A DNA stretch of 64,000 nt from Sphingosinicella sp. LHD-64 (GTDB taxonomy: Bacteria; Pseudomonadota; Alphaproteobacteria; Sphingomonadales; Sphingomonadaceae). Both the position numbers and the translations under genes were made by a program. The notes under the pieces were generated by a model. The model worked only from the letters and a program-made list of their open reading frames with translations, was not told the origin of the DNA and ran no database searches. Shown piece after piece: positions 63,960 to 64,000 of this stretch (its first letter is position 1; every line of letters starts with the position of its first letter). The stretch is from assembly GCF_031157375.1 (NCBI RefSeq), contig NZ_JAVIFV010000007.1:42241-106240 (forward strand). The letters run 5' to 3'.

Positions 63960-64000
63960 ATGACCAAGATGATCTTCCTGAGCCTGCCGGTGCAGGACCT
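63960..64000 (+). CDS. VOC-family protein (3'-truncated)
   Basis: Only 13 codons are in the window: MTKMIFLSLPVQD, the typical N-terminus of glyoxalase/bleomycin-resistance (VOC) proteins. GAGGAGAC (63949-63956) precedes the ATG. The rest lies to the right of the window. Confidence 0.6.
   Translation, partial: MTKMIFLSLPVQD

Overview
The window is high-G+C (about two-thirds by eye) alphaproteobacterial DNA, most probably from a Sphingomonadales chromosome (Sphingomonas/Sphingosinicella-like). Pointers are the order mucR - fur - acyltransferase - miaB - phoH - ybeY - corC at the left edge, a Fur without the Cys zinc motif, alphaproteobacterial-type LexA boxes (GTTC-N7-GTTC), a STAS-fused MlaE, and several families of dispersed palindromic repeats. 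No tRNA, rRNA, IS element, prophage or CRISPR array was seen. About 64 protein genes are supported, two cut by the window edges.

Layout. 1-5496: core housekeeping run (MucR, Fur, PlsC-like, MiaB, PhoH, YbeY, CorC). 5546-16306: secreted and signalling genes (sorbosone-dehydrogenase-like lipoprotein, cNMP-binding flavoprotein lacking redox cysteines, cyclophilin, ArsR-like regulator with divergent erythromycin-esterase-like gene, GGDEF-EAL protein, M1 peptidase). 16307-27945: accessory region bounded by two inverted paralogous genes, each behind its own SOS box. Inside are AbrB/Doc and ParD/ParE toxin-antitoxin pairs, an A+T-rich orphan gene, core lepA (carrying an in-frame repeat insertion), a frameshifted single-chain restriction-modification gene with a coupled small ORF, and a divergent 98-aa gene. 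27946-39469: HAD phosphatase, complete Mla-type lipid transport operon (mlaE-mlaF-mlaD-lipoprotein), pepN, PilZ, ICMT-like, LOG and HELGH-protein genes. 39549-43259: cytochrome c, a roughly 1-kb gap rich in RNA-like hairpins ahead of bactofilin, then OsmC, PRC-barrel and DUF2267 stress genes. 43369-47509: AraC regulator facing an SDR and two aldo-keto reductases, with a 40-bp direct repeat before two of the operon heads. 47506-60325: secreted proteins, a beta-propeller amidohydrolase, Pit phosphate transporter with a NUDIX-DUF47 fusion, nadE with cinA/pncC, gpmA with an M14 peptidase. 60421-64000: galE, a small lipoprotein, SMR efflux, HxlR and a Tat-exported alpha/beta hydrolase, then the first codons of a VOC-family gene.

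The two observations most worth following are (1) the hairpin-dense plus-strand region 40564-41097, which looks like a large structured non-coding RNA ending in a terminator, and (2) the pair of SOS-box-controlled paralogs (16858-17814 and 26774-27730, both 318 aa) facing each other across the mobile/defence region. Neither matches a system I can name. All calls are from reading the sequence; no database search was run.
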